Positions 11,891 through 23,435 of a stretch of DNA of 64,000 bases are shown here, in pieces. This DNA comes from Blastobasis lacticolella (lineage: Eukaryota > Arthropoda > Insecta > Lepidoptera > Blastobasidae): positions 13,024,122-13,088,121 of the forward strand of contig LR990044.1 of NCBI GenBank assembly GCA_905147135.1, given 5' to 3'. The first letter of the stretch is position 1. Each line of letters opens with the position of its first letter. The translations under genes and the position numbers were made by a program. The notes beneath the pieces are model-generated. The model saw only the letters and a list, made by a program, of their open reading frames with translations, searched no databases and had not been told where the DNA came from.

Positions 11891-12440
11891 CTGAAAGCGA
11901 TGTGACATTTTTAATTTTCCAGACATGGTGACACAACTCTGTTATTTACATTGCATCGCTATATTTGATTGTACATCGGCCTCAAATCTCGTCAAAGAAG
12001 CGTCGATGTAAAGCATTTCGTTAGCCAACCATGTAGCCTACACAGATAAGGGTACGCCCGCGGCTACTTTGCAATTATTAAGGGTTAGCTCGTAATAGGT
12101 GCTAATAACGCGCGGTAATAGGTACGATTGTTGCGGCGGGAACCCTTGGAACTTGCGCTTTGGGATCGTGCTATTTTGAATTAGGAATAGTCAGCTACGT
12201 TGTAATTAAGTGTTAAACGGTTGGAATTATTCAATTGAATTGCGTTGGTTTCCGAGTTTATAACAATAGCTTTAGGGCTCGACTTTTTCGTGTACAGTTC
12301 AGTTATAATGCTGTTTTCCCGTAGAGACAACCTACATTCAATATTCTACTAAGTTTATATAGGTGTTCGATAGTTTGTAGGGATGTTTTAATATTTGATG
12401 CTCCAACTTATAGTACACATTTCAACGTTTAATTTTTATT
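11890..12440. other. Non-coding stretch, nothing recognised
   Basis: No frame, RNA gene or terminal repeat is supported. Confidence 0.4.
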
Positions 12441-12442
12441 TT

Positions 12443-12690
12443 GACGACCTGAGTGGTTCAGTGGTCAACATGCCACGCAAGAGGTCCCGGGTTCGATCCC
12501 CGGCCGGGCAGAAATTGAAATGATGAAATTTAAAATTTAGTTTCTGTTACGGGTCTGGGTGTTCTATATATAATAATAATGTATTTAAAAGTATATAAGT
12601 AGTTTATCAGTTATCTAGGACCCATAACACAAGCTTTGCTTACTTTGGGGCTAGATGGCGCTGTGTGAATTTGTACACGATTATTTATTT
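12443..12690 (+). mobile_element. tRNA-derived SINE, family B, near full length
   Basis: The head begins GACGACCTGAGTGGTTCAG and contains the box-B motif GGGTTCGATCCCC within a tRNA-like segment. The body has GTTACGGGTCTGGGTGTTC and the tail has ACACAAGCTTTGCTTACTTT, GGGGCTAGATGGCGCTGTG and a run of TTTA units. Head, body and tail agree with the copy at 51697-51935. Polymerase III promoter within the head is inferred from the boxes. Confidence 0.8.
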
Positions 12691-13540
12691 ATTTATTCTA
12701 TTCTATTTTAATATGCATTTGATCAAATAAGTATGTTCCTAATAAGGAATACATTTCAGTTATAAAATAAATTAATGTCAACAAATATCAATATCATTAA
12801 ATAATAATACAACCGTCAACACAATGTAATCCACAATAATGCTTTGTCCAAAATGCGGGTAGTCAATGAGGGTAGTAAATAATGTTACGTCAAAGAAATG
12901 GGAAGAAGAAAAACCAGCAACACAATCAAAATTCTATTCTATTATATTGTATTCCCACAAGCAAAAACCCTCTGCTGACAACAAATTACTGAACGGATTT
13001 AAATTTTGTAACAGTAATGTAACTTATAGTCCAAAATAGACATATGCTTCAATTTGCCCAAAATTCAATTGGGTTCCCGTGGGAACGGGTATCTACCTAC
13101 GGACCGACGGAAGGCAATAACCGAATTTCACGCGAACGAAGTCGCTAAAACTAAACGAAGAATACTATACGCAAGGCGTAAAATCCTTATTCCTTCGCAA
13201 TGGCAATTCATAGACCGAAATACCGTTCGCTTCGAAACAAAACCAATAGAAGCATCGCGTTTGAATGCACCACAGTGTCGTTAACTGTCACGTGCTCGAC
13301 ACATGTCACGGATAAAAGAACAAAAGTGCGCGACAAAATTATAGTCACTATACGTACACACATGTTTCGATGGGGCGACCACGCTTACTATGATATAACG
13401 ACTAGCTTTTATCGATAACTTTACCGAAACTATTTCCTGATTAACGTATATATGTGTGAGAAAGAAACATAATTTGAACCTAAAGTTTGCCGTAGGCACT
13501 CGTAAGTGACAAAGGACAATATTGCAGCTACATAAAGTAA
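12690..13540. other. Non-coding stretch with a decayed LINE tail
   Basis: Near 13075-13150 the motif TTCACGCGAACGAAGTCGC is typical of the 3' tails of lepidopteran LINEs. The overlapping frames at 13054-13595 run on both strands through this repeat and are not supported as genes. Confidence 0.4.
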
Positions 13541-13541
13541 T

Positions 13542-13771
13542 CATCTTGGCGTTAATGTCCCGGTTGTGCTCTCGCGCACGTGGAGCCGGAGTCATCCTTT
13601 GCCATGATCCAGGATTAGGCAGATCAGGTAAATAATTGATTACATAATTGATGAATTACAGTAACCCTGTTATCAGGGGAACCTGACCAGATTGAATCAT
13701 GGTTACACATTCAGTCGCCTGAATGTGCAGGTTTTATCACGATGTTTTCCCTCACCGTAAGATCATCGGTT
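13542..13771 (-). mobile_element. SINE family A, truncated copy lacking the tRNA head
   Basis: Read on the plus strand it starts CATCTTGGCGTTAATGTCCC and runs through GACCATGATCCAGGATTAGG and GGATTGAATCATGG-like segments to about 13771. The tRNA-like head present in the neighbouring copy is missing. It lies immediately next to a fuller copy in the same orientation. Confidence 0.75.
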
Positions 13772-13806
13772 ATTATTGCATCCACATAGTAAAGTGAAAA
13801 AAAAAA

Positions 13807-14157
13807 CATCTTGGCGTTAATATCCCGATTGTGCTCTCGCGCACGAGGGCCCGGGGTCCGCCGTGACCATGATCCAGGATTTGGCAGGTCAGGTAATTAC
13901 AGTGGAGCGACTGCCATCTGACATCCATGACCCTGCTACCAGGGGAACCTGACCAGATTGGATCATGGTTACACATCTAGTCGCCTGAATGTGTAGGTTT
14001 AATCACGATGTTTTCCCTCACCGTAAGAGCATCGGTTAGTATTCAACTAATGTACATAAGTCAGAAACAGTCATTGGTACATGGCCGGAGCGGAATTCGA
14101 ACCCGGGACCTCTGGCTTACGAGTCCGATACTCTAACCGCTCGGCCACCGATGCTCT
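13807..14157 (-). mobile_element. tRNA-derived SINE family A, full copy
   Basis: On the minus strand it begins with a tRNA-like head: box A TGGCCGAGCGGTTAGAG and box B GGGTTCGAATTCC. The body contains two segments, ACCATGATCCA and TGGATCATGGT, which are reverse complements, so the RNA can fold into a conserved stem. It ends with the reverse complement of CATCTTGGCGTTAAT. Other copies are at 39499, 42317, 61562 and 63278. A true tRNA gene is unlikely because the head has no proper acceptor-stem closure and is followed by a conserved 280-bp body. Confidence 0.85.
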
Positions 14158-14159
14158 AT

Positions 14160-14645
14160 TTGCAGTGAAAATATTGCCCCTATATACAAATTACTAGATT
14201 CAGGAAATCCGGTCGAGAAAATCAAATCCAGCAAGCAATTTTGCTTAGCAAGGCCTCTGTATTATACGAAAACCTACACAATCCAAAAGTACGAGTAAGT
14301 ATTATAAATAGGAAACACGAGAATCCGAGATGTATGTAGTGCTTTTCTCACAAATGTCCCAGGGGGAAAGAATAAGTACGAGTCTGTCACAAACATTTCT
14401 ACACGCGCCGTGTTCCCGGACACAACATACGGTGGCAACGTTAGAAACCTGTCGCAACATACTACAATTTGCGCCAGGGAACATGCTCAGCGCCATTTAC
14501 TCAGTGAACCTGGCACTCACTTATGTTTGCAATCTCTAAAATTGTGTGTCCTTTGTTACGATTGCTTTTTATACCTTACTGACTGTGTATGAAAATTAAA
14601 ATTATTAACTTGTTTATAAATAGAAAATGCATTTGTACAAAGATG
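14160..14645. other. Non-coding stretch, nothing recognised
   Basis: Three mutually overlapping short frames on both strands (14302-14592) show no domain. No element end is recognised. Confidence 0.4.
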
Positions 14646-14649
14646 GATA

Positions 14650-14905
14650 ACGAAACATATCACCATCATACTCATCATCACTGCTGGGCATAGGCCTCCC
14701 CCAGACATCTCCACTAAGGCCGGCCTTTGCCTTCCGCATCCAGCTGGTACCTGCTATGTTTACCAGGTCGTCGATCCACCTTGTGGGAGGCCTACCCACG
14801 CTGCGTTTCCGGTCCGGTCGCCACTTGAGAACTTTACTGCTCCATCAGCTATCTGTTCCCGGAGATTATTCGCACCCCCTGCCCCGTCATTACCGTGACC
14901 GCTAC
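14650..14905 (-). pseudogene. RTE-like LINE C-terminal fragment, minus strand
   Basis: The minus frame reads MGRPPTRWIDDLVNIAGTSW followed by MRKAKAGLSGDVWGRPM. G-R-P-P-x-R-W-x-D-D-(I/L) is a hallmark of the C terminus of RTE-type LINE polymerases. The frame decays on both sides. A more decayed relative lies at 58080-58210. Confidence 0.75.
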
Positions 14906-14907
14906 TA

Positions 14908-15130
14908 TGTCAAATCAAATCAAATCAAATCACGTTTATTCAATTTAGGTTTTTTATAAACGTTCATGAATGTCTTAATATAAAACATTACAATAATTGT
15001 ACATAAATAGAATAAAATGCTGAAGCGCCGCGCCATGGTTCGTAATAGCGGGGCCGCCGGGTAACTAAAGTAATACTCAAAAATGTTGGTCCATGGCTCA
15101 GCTCTGGCTGATTGAGAAATCAATAGCCCT
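14908..15130 (-). mobile_element. LINE 3' end with pentamer tail, minus strand
   Basis: On the minus strand the segment ends AATAAACGTGATTTGATTTG with four TTTGA units at 14910-14930. Short tandem tails of this sort are typical at LINE 3' ends. The rest of the element is GC-richer and non-coding. Confidence 0.55.
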
Positions 15131-16715
15131 CATCGCCTACGATTAGTTCCTAAACTAGCTATGCAATTTTCAAACCCACGTGGAAACCACTGTAACGTAA
15201 ACCAAATTCGAGATCAAAGCTCTGATCTGACTCACTCGAAAACAACATGACTTTCAAATAGCAGAAAAACGTTTTTAAATCGATTCCGGATATTAACCCA
15301 TAAAAATATTTTTTGTTTCTTTAAAATTTAAAGTCTTTCAAAATAACCACCTAAACTTTACAGGGCGCTAGATTGTAAAGTACCTACCTATTAATGATAA
15401 TAATGCATGATCATAATAAATTTAAAAACCAAACAAATTACTATGTTCTACTTATTTATCACGATTGTATCTTAAAATATATTCCTACATTGTAAGTCAG
15501 CTGCAGAACCCCTCCACAGCATTATCTTTAATGTCCGTAAGTATACGCAGATCCGTTTACTGTGCAGCTGACTGTAAATATCTAAATTAGATATACCACC
15601 CAATTATAGCGCAAAATCACTCTCTTTGACAGCTGTAGATTCGTTTTGAGCCCGAATCCGATCCAATCAAATAACAGCGGCGGAGCGTAGCCTGCAAAGA
15701 GCATAAAAAAATTGCCAGTTTGTAGAAGTAGCTATAATAAGTCCACGTATCGTCCGAATCGCATATTGAAAAAAAAAACTCTACAGGGCAACTTATGCCA
15801 AGATTTTTATCCGTCATAGAATGTCATTCATAAAAGTAAACAAACAAATTTATTTCTGTAGGACTGTTTATTTTCGTAATTTAAGAATAATATTATTAAA
15901 TAATGGGCAAAACTATTATTATTGAAGTGCGGAAGATAATTTTCACCATGATTAATAATTTAGACAAAAGTTCAAGCTAATCGTGACCAAATAACTTAAT
16001 GTGTACAAGAAGGACTGACAAGGACAGATTATCCCCAGATTATTGCCATATCCACACTTTATAATTTCTTCTACTGTCAGTTGAGTCGGACTTACCGTGG
16101 TTCTATATAACTTTATAATCTTTTTGGTAGCCTGAGTGCTGGCGCACAGTCGCCCCGCCTCGACAATCAAGAGTTGCGAGTCTGACTGTCTGAGTTGGCT
16201 TTCGTAGCGACCGAAGATAGATTACCTCCCTGAACCAGCACTTTCGAAGTTGTAGTCGGATTGACAAGCCTAACTACTGATTTTAAAAGGGTATAGCAGA
16301 AAAGGGTAGAGATCGCAGAAAATCAAACGATAGCGCTACTTTGTTTGGTAACTAAAATAGTAAAAAGACGACCCTTAATGTGTGTTTATTATGTGCTTAG
16401 TTTACATGTGTGTGCGGTGTCTGATAGGGTAAATGCCGGATACTTGCCCCACTTTTCAAAAAAGCTGTATTGTGAAGAAATATGTACTTACTAAGAAATA
16501 TGCCACATGTATATCAAAACACAGGTCTTTAATATTTTATAATAGCCTATTATTGTAAATGTAATTATTATTGGTTTTGAGCAAATCGTGTTTTATTTAT
16601 TTTCTTTTATTTTCTTGGATATAATCAATATTTATTATTTACTGAGATAATTTATTATGCACTAATCAAAATATTAATCATTTTTGGAAAAAAGAATTAA
16701 GTTTTAATTATTTAA
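15130..16715. other. Non-coding stretch, nothing recognised
   Basis: AT-rich. Short frames at 15617-16170 carry no domain. No repeat end was recognised by eye. Confidence 0.4.
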
Positions 16716-16719
16716 ACCA

Positions 16720-16870
16720 TAAAATCACCATCCCGCGTCTGTCAGGCAGAATCCGCGTTCGTGCTTTTTCTTCTCCATTTCATCCGGTCTTGGGTAGCAT
16801 CTGGACCATGTGGGTATTGAGATCCACACCAACTATGATCTGTTCAGAGCACAGCATACTTCCGTTTAAA
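16720..16870 (-). pseudogene. RTE-like LINE C-terminal fragment, minus strand
   Basis: The minus strand reads ATQDRMKWRRKSTNADSA and then a stop. This fits the D-R-x-K-W-R-R-K-x-x-x-A-D-x-A end seen in RTE-like ORFs. Only the terminal segment remains. Confidence 0.6.
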
Positions 16871-16879
16871 AAAAGTTCT

Positions 16880-18250
16880 TGCTTGTTAAATATAGTTGCC
16901 CCTAGGAGCCCCTAAGGGCAACTATTCGCTAAAGTAAATGGGGCGACTATCCTTTTTGATACGGATACTATTTGTGAAATAAATAAAAACTATTCAACAA
17001 TAAAACGTATTATACAATGTAATTTACACCCTAATTCATGCATAGAAATAAAAAGTAGACTGATGCCACAATCAGTAATAAAAATATTCAATATAAATTA
17101 CTTACCAAAATAATTTTGACGCCCGTCGAAGCTTCAACGCGGAAGATTTTTACACACAAGGACAAAACGAGTGCGCTTACGCTGATGGATTACATGATAC
17201 TGAGACCTTCGGGAGAGGCACTTTCAATTGTGGTAAAGCACTAACACCACCAACATACCTAACATAGTGTATTCAAAACTCGGGCAACTATCCCACTGGG
17301 GTAAGTATCCGGCTATTACCCTAGAGCACCAATTCCTTCTACTTACGACAGTTTTATAAGTGTCTACAGGCAATTTCAATTGTTTCCCCATGAAGCGCCA
17401 TGCTAGATTGAGCTTCATGTTCTACCATTAAGTTGAATATCGTGTGTACGACAGCAAAAAAAAAAATTGCCATGAGCATGAAGATAGCTAACTTTCCAAT
17501 CTCTTTGGTGTGTACCTACTTGACAAAGTAACTTACGGTCTATGTTAATAATAAGAACATTACACAGCGTGTCTACAATTTAGTTACAAACCATCAGTGT
17601 TCCTTTGATTTTGCCTAATGTGAAGCTAGCGACGCGTTGCCGCCCCCTCCGCTTAGCAACGAGAAACTCCCTAAATTCCACGAATTTATTACATCTTGCG
17701 CCTTCAGTAGCCGACTGAGCTGTTACTTAACTTTGTGTCAAAGACCTATTATTTAGGTAAGTAGATTATTTAGTCTTTCGTCTTTTTGGAATCTTTTTGG
17801 TCACTATGATTGTTTCCCATTTCATGAAAGTAGAGTAAACACATGGAGGATAAAATTTTACATACAAGAGTAAACAACACAATGATGAAAAAGTGGAATG
17901 GCAGTACAGTGTCGCTCACTTATCCTGACCCGATAACGGCGTCGCTGTTGTTGGCACCAGTGTTGACAAGTTTATGTCATTTCAAACACGTTTCAAAATG
18001 ATTCCAATGAATTCCAATTTTGGCCACTGGATCAGATAAGTTTGTGGCACTGTACCAGATTAGCACTTTCATTGGTATGCTTCTCTCGTGAAACATATTT
18101 AAAGGCCTACGCCTACGCTACGGGCTTAGGTTCGCCGGCGCCGGCAGTGTTACTTAAGCCTACGAAGAAAATGCTTGACTGAACGTATGTGTGTGTAAAC
18201 ACAGAAATTGATACGTTCAACTTTATTACATTATAATAAAATAACAATAA
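16880..18250. other. Non-coding stretch, nothing recognised
   Basis: No coding, RNA or terminal-repeat evidence. A GC-rich patch at 18105-18150 has a short self-complementary core, GCCGGCGCCGGC. Confidence 0.4.
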
Positions 18251-18253
18251 TTG

Positions 18254-18287
18254 CCTAGTTTTAATACGTCAAAGTATTAAAACTAGG
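18254..18287. repeat. Perfect 14-bp hairpin with 6-nt loop
   Basis: Left arm 18254-18267 and right arm 18274-18287 are exact reverse complements around GTCAAA. The arms are AT-rich, so the stem is only moderately stable. No adjacent coding sequence gives it a role as a terminator. Confidence 0.75.
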
Positions 18288-18299
18288 TAAGTATTAGCG

Positions 18300-20715
18300 G
18301 TTAACTTTGTCCGATCTAAAATTGCCCCACTCCTAACCATTCCCTGTGCAAAGGTAACACTAGCAGCGTTGCCACGCTGAATGGCGATGAACAGCCTCTG
18401 CAACAAGAATGACCCAGAGCGAGGATCGCCGCCTCTCTCCCTTATTCAACAGCAAATATTTTTATTGATTGATATTATTTCTTTAAATAAGTAAATTAAC
18501 CGATGAGACATTACTATTTAGGGAATGTTTTCAGCACGCCTCTTGTCCTTCACCTCATCTGCTCATAGTCCTATGACTGATGGTATCACAAAATTGAAAA
18601 AAAAGTAAAATAATTTAGATTTCTCTGGATACTTAACGTTGTCGTACTCTAACTTATTTCGTTTTCTATTGAATCGTACGATACGTACACTTTTAATTCA
18701 AGTATGTATGCATCCTAAGTGTTATATCCAAACATAGAAGTAGTTTACACAAACAGTAAGGTACTAAGAAACAACAATTGGGCAAATAGTATTACGTTTG
18801 TAAGATAACGTAGGTTTCTGTCAATGTTCGTTTAAATGTTGTAAATGGTTTTATAAGTAGGTAAGGAGGCTCGTAATGAGGGTAGGCAGCTGCCTACATG
18901 TCCACAACAGAAACTAATGTTTGACGAAGACGTATTGCGAGGGTAATATGTTTTTGATAGGGATGTTGCGAATATTCGCATTTGAGTTCGCAGTAATCAA
19001 TGCGGAGCGTTTTCGAATGCGAATTTTTCGCAAGTCGCGACGACACGAGAAGGAAATTGTTTGCGGGGTCAAGTTACGACGAATGTCAAGAGAATAGGTA
19101 CATTCGATATTACCAACCCCAGAGCTATTCTTAAAATAGCCTCTCTTGTAAAAAAGGATAAATATAACTGAATGTCCTCTCAACGGGTGGAGCGTCGTCG
19201 AGCACGAATTTAAAATATTGACATATTTCGCACACAGATATTATAATTTGTCGCTTCCAAGTTAAAAGGCAGCAACCTGGCAGCAACATTTCTTTTTATT
19301 TAATATAACGCTCCGACTTTTCAATTCAAGTAAGTACTAATATTAAATATATACCTAGATTATTAAAAAAGATCTACATTTTAACTTGTTTATTAGCGTA
19401 AAGTATCTCTTTAAAATATCCGCATTCGCACCCGCAAATGTGAGCCTTTAGACATCCATATCCGCATCAGCGGATGTCTAAAATTCTAGGTGTACATTCT
19501 CTGGTTTCTAATCCTCTCTTCAAGCCAAATAGGTACCTACGCGAAAGGAATTAGTTTATTGCAAAGGTTTTTCCCCATTTATTATCGTAGACAGGTTTTC
19601 TTGGCGTCTTAAACAGAACGATTTAAGTTTCGGTCGTGCCTTTTCCGATAGTGAACTAAACAAATCTTCTTCATTATACAGATTGCTCCCAGTACGGTAA
19701 AGTAAAATGGACGGCCGATTCGATTGCCACCAAGGGAAAAGATATTTGGCAAAGTATGCCAATCGCAACCGGCGTCAAGGGACGATTTGACATTAGCCAA
19801 GTAATGCCAACAACCAGTGACCTCATACGATCATAATCACTTATAATGTTAACCTTTTCAAACTTAACCTTATGAGGCGGTTCCCCTGATGACAGATGGG
19901 CGAAGCACGGTATTTGGTTCTCGCAAACGCATGACCGCGGAAATGGGACACAGGTCTAGGAAAATTTTGCGTACTCAAATATGGTGGGTCGACGATCGGA
20001 TACTAGAACACTTAGGTAAGTCGCGAAATGGCCCACCGAGTCTGGAAAGGACTAACAGGTAATGCTAATTCGATAAAGCGATAAAGCCACGTGCTGCATT
20101 TTACTTTCCACTGTTATGTGTTTAATAAAACTTTGTGTATTAATACAATTCCGCCTTAGGTGGACAAAGTAAAAAAAAACGATTGCAAAAACTGTGCCTA
20201 AAAACTAAAGAAGGGCGGACTGCTCAAATTAACGAAATGGAAAAAAGCAAAAACGGTGAAACAAAAAAGTGTAAGTGTTATTTTAATCCTATTAGTTCCA
20301 GTTTTTTGTATTTTACGTTGACGAGAAAATAGAGTGAAGCGATTTTGATTTGATTTCGAAGTTTGTTGATTTTGTTTTATCCGACGCTTTAATTACTTTA
20401 TTTATTGTCACACAGTTAGTATGAAAACTAGAGTATTCCCCTCTGGGCTAAAGCTAGTCTTGGGTGACTTGAACTCCTCGCATCACTCAGGACTCTAAAA
20501 CTCCCTCGCTTCGCTACGCTTAGGATCCAAAATGCCGCTCATACTGCTGCTTTATCTCCTTAGTATATAATATACTATAGAGTTCTTTCGTAGAGACGAT
20601 ATCCAGTAGAGAACTTTAAACTTGATATCACTTTTAGTAATACAGTCCACTTCGCATGGGTAATCCATTCCCATCTCTTTCGCAAATTATATTTGCGATA
20701 TATTTGTTGAACCCA
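18300..20715. other. Non-coding stretch with a GCGAAT-rich repeat remnant
   Basis: At 18960-19045 and 19415-19485 there are clusters of GCGAATATTCGCATT-like and CCGCATTCGCACCCGC-like motifs, and at 19451-19482 TAGACATCC and GGATGTCTA are inverted. These look like remnants of a DNA transposon, but I found no matching termini. Frames at 19556-19800 are not supported. Confidence 0.4.
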
Positions 20716-20719
20716 TAGC

Positions 20720-21575
20720 GTTACAGCAATGTGTTCTAAAAGGAACATGATTTTATAGATTTATTCAGGAATGATAGTGATTTGAAAGTTCAATAATCCT
20801 GCGTCCATTTTACCTGGGGAAAGGAACTATTGGAGCCGTTTGTGTTGACATAATAACGGCATCGACGTCTTACAATCCACACCAAATCAATGACCGCGAT
20901 GCGATCGGCCGCACAAATTTCCAGGAAAAGCGTTCCCACTGCCCGTGAAGGATGTTTTTTAGGAGTGATAGTGATGCAAGATCTCAAGGATCCTACGCCC
21001 ATTTTACGTGGCGAAGAGAACTACTTGGAGCCGTTGATGATGACATAATAAGGCATCGAAGTCAGACAGCCCACACCAAATCAATCACCGCGATGCGATC
21101 GGCCGAACAAATTTCCAGGAAAACCGTTCCCGTGTCACGTAAATTGGTGCCCTCGCATGGTTTAGGTTGCGTTTAAAATATTTAACACGAATTTTACATG
21201 GGTATTTTTACTGATCTTTAACATATTTCTATAGTAATGCAAGGTCTCAAGGATCCGGCGCCCATATTACATGGCCAAGAGAACTACTTAGAACAGGAAT
21301 GTTCTAAAAGGATTATTTTTTTTGTACTAATAGTGTTGGAAGATCTCATGAATCCTACGCCCATTTTACATGGCGAAGAGAACTACTTGGAGTCCTGATG
21401 ATGACATAGTAAAGGCACTGAAGTCAGACAGTCCACACCAAATCAATCAGCGCGATGCGATCGGCCGCGCAAATTTCCAGGAAAAGCGTGCCCGTGTCAC
21501 GTAAATTGGTGCGCTCGCATGATTTAAGTCGCGCTTAAAATATTTAACACGAATATTACGTGGGTATTTTTTGTC
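20720..21575. repeat. Degenerate tandem repeat, three to four units of about 170-320 bp
   Basis: Units start near 20765, 20965, 21240 and 21335. Each carries CAAGGATCCTACGCCCAT-like, GAGAACTACTTGGAGCC-like and CACACCAAATCAAT motifs, and GCGATGCGATCGGCCG in the complete units. The third unit is cut short after the GAACTACTTAGAA motif. TGTTCTAAAAGGA at 20732 and 21301 marks the linker. Units differ by substitutions and indels, so the array is old. No protein is encoded across it. Confidence 0.75.
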
Positions 21576-21579
21576 GGCG

Positions 21580-22398
21580 CTGTGCGTGGCAATGACCGCC
21601 CCAGTTTCGCGTATCGGGATGGGAGACTTGTAACATATTTAAAATGAAATGCCCGCTCTTAATTAGCACAGAGTTAGGTAAACGCTGGACTACGGCTAAA
21701 TTTAACTCGTGTGTAGGTAAATGAATATTTGCACGAGTAATTTTCGCGTATTGAGCTTGCACAAGTGATACGAACATTGGAGCTTTGTGTAGCAAACAAC
21801 GGATTTTAGAGACTTTATTGAGCTTTACCAGTGGCTGTTTAATAAATTATATTTGTTACTAGCGGCTCCCGCGATTTTCACGACCATTGCATCCGAAACT
21901 TTCTCGACTATCCAGCGTGATTCTGTTACATATCCTAGGCATAAAGACGATATGGGCGAAACTTGTATCTCAATGGCACCCGGGAAGAATGTAGCTTGAG
22001 TGAGTTAATGAGTTAAGCTCGCCTTTGTACATCTCTGTTACTGTACTGTATAATTATGTCATGTACAATAAAGAATAAAGGACTTACTATTAGTGAAAAA
22101 TTTTATTGTATTCCTATCAATTAAGGAATTTTCGAAATCGGTTCAGTAGATTTGGAGTTTGTAACGTTAGTTTATGACAGCGGCGGGACTTTGTTTTATA
22201 TTATGGTATAAATTATAATTAATTAGCATTTAAAGACGATTGTCAACGATGGTATTTCTCTTTCCAAAAAGTTGCGTAGGTATTCGCATGATGTTTCGAC
22301 GAAAATTACTATGATAATAATCTAAGCATACAATTATAATTTATGGACAACATAACACGTTTTGTAAAGCCACATTGACCATTGATTCGATGATAAAC
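21580..22398. other. Non-coding stretch with LINE-tail motifs
   Basis: At about 21855-22215 motifs such as AATCGGTTCAGTAGATTTGG and GCGGGACTTTGTTTTATATT resemble the tails of the LINE-like family at 3718 and 5088. No coding part. Confidence 0.4.
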
Positions 22399-22406
22399 CT
22401 TAGATA

Positions 22407-23427
22407 CAGGGGCGTAGCTACCGCCGTATCTGCCGTATCAATTATACGGGGCCCCCGGGCCATAGGGGCCCCCAAACGTGTGTAAACAAAAACTCGTTAT
22501 CCATAATTTCAGTTAAACTTCCTATTCCTATTTCCCGATAAAAATAATTATTTTATAGAATTTCAGACCAGGGTCGGAGGCCGCTCCGCAAAAAAGACAA
22601 TTGAATTTAAGTGGTACAATCCGTTTTCATTCACCTTTCGTTAAAGAGATATTTATCATTTTTATTGAAAAAAACAAGACAACGTAGTGCTCTCCACGCG
22701 CACTAATTTATTACTTCATTGAATTTTGGGTAAAATGGCCTATCAGATGGCAAAAATGGTAACAATTTTGATCTCATATTGAAAATTTCATATTTTCAGA
22801 ACTATCGGTAGCACCAAAGGCTTAAGAAACTCCTTACTCCGTTCTTTCTTAAACGGGTCATATGGACCTGGTTCATAATATACCTTGGCCCACACGCCCA
22901 CACGCATAATCGTCTTGGCTCACACGAAATGAATCTTTGAATTTGTTTGTTTTCAAGTTAATAATGGAACGTTTTGATAGCCAAAATATCAAGAAATTTG
23001 GAGTACTTACGCTCGCTCATTAACTGTTCGCAAAGTTGATTTTATTATAAATTCCCGTCAAAAATTTCGAGATAGCCCGGCGCTATCGTCATTTTGCTGA
23101 TTTTACGGAATTTTTTATTTAAATCGCGCATGGCTGTAATGGATAAATTACAAAAATTTTGAGCTCGCTTCGCTCGCTCATTCAATGATATAAGTTATAA
23201 TCGCGCAAGGTATTAATATAGCCAAGCCAAAGGTCAATATATCAAAAATTCCTAGCCCTACCTAGCTTCGCGAAACTGACTGTTAGAGACGTCCATTTAT
23301 TGACTTAAGCTGATACTAGGATTTAAGTTACTCATTAGTACCCCCCCCCCGTAGTTGGGGGTATCTGCTAGGGGGGCCCCTACACAATAATTGATACGGG
23401 GCCCTCGAAGGGCACGCTACGCCACTG
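22407..23427. mobile_element. Non-autonomous hAT-type DNA transposon, 1,021 bp
   Basis: The left end CAGGGGCGTAGCTACC and the inverted right end CAGTGGCGTAGCGTGC match in a pattern common for hAT ends. The element is flanked by an exact 8-bp direct repeat, CTTAGATA, at 22399-22406 and 23428-23435, which is the duplication length expected for hAT. Subterminal regions are also inverted (CCGTATCAATTAT and the reverse of ATAATTGATACGG). There is no transposase frame, so movement would depend on an enzyme encoded elsewhere. Confidence 0.85.
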
Positions 23428-23435
23428 CTTAGATA

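Noticed and set aside
14090..14157. Apparent tRNA gene on the minus strand with box A and box B
   Set aside because: The same head is repeated at several loci joined to the same 280-bp body, so it is a SINE head.
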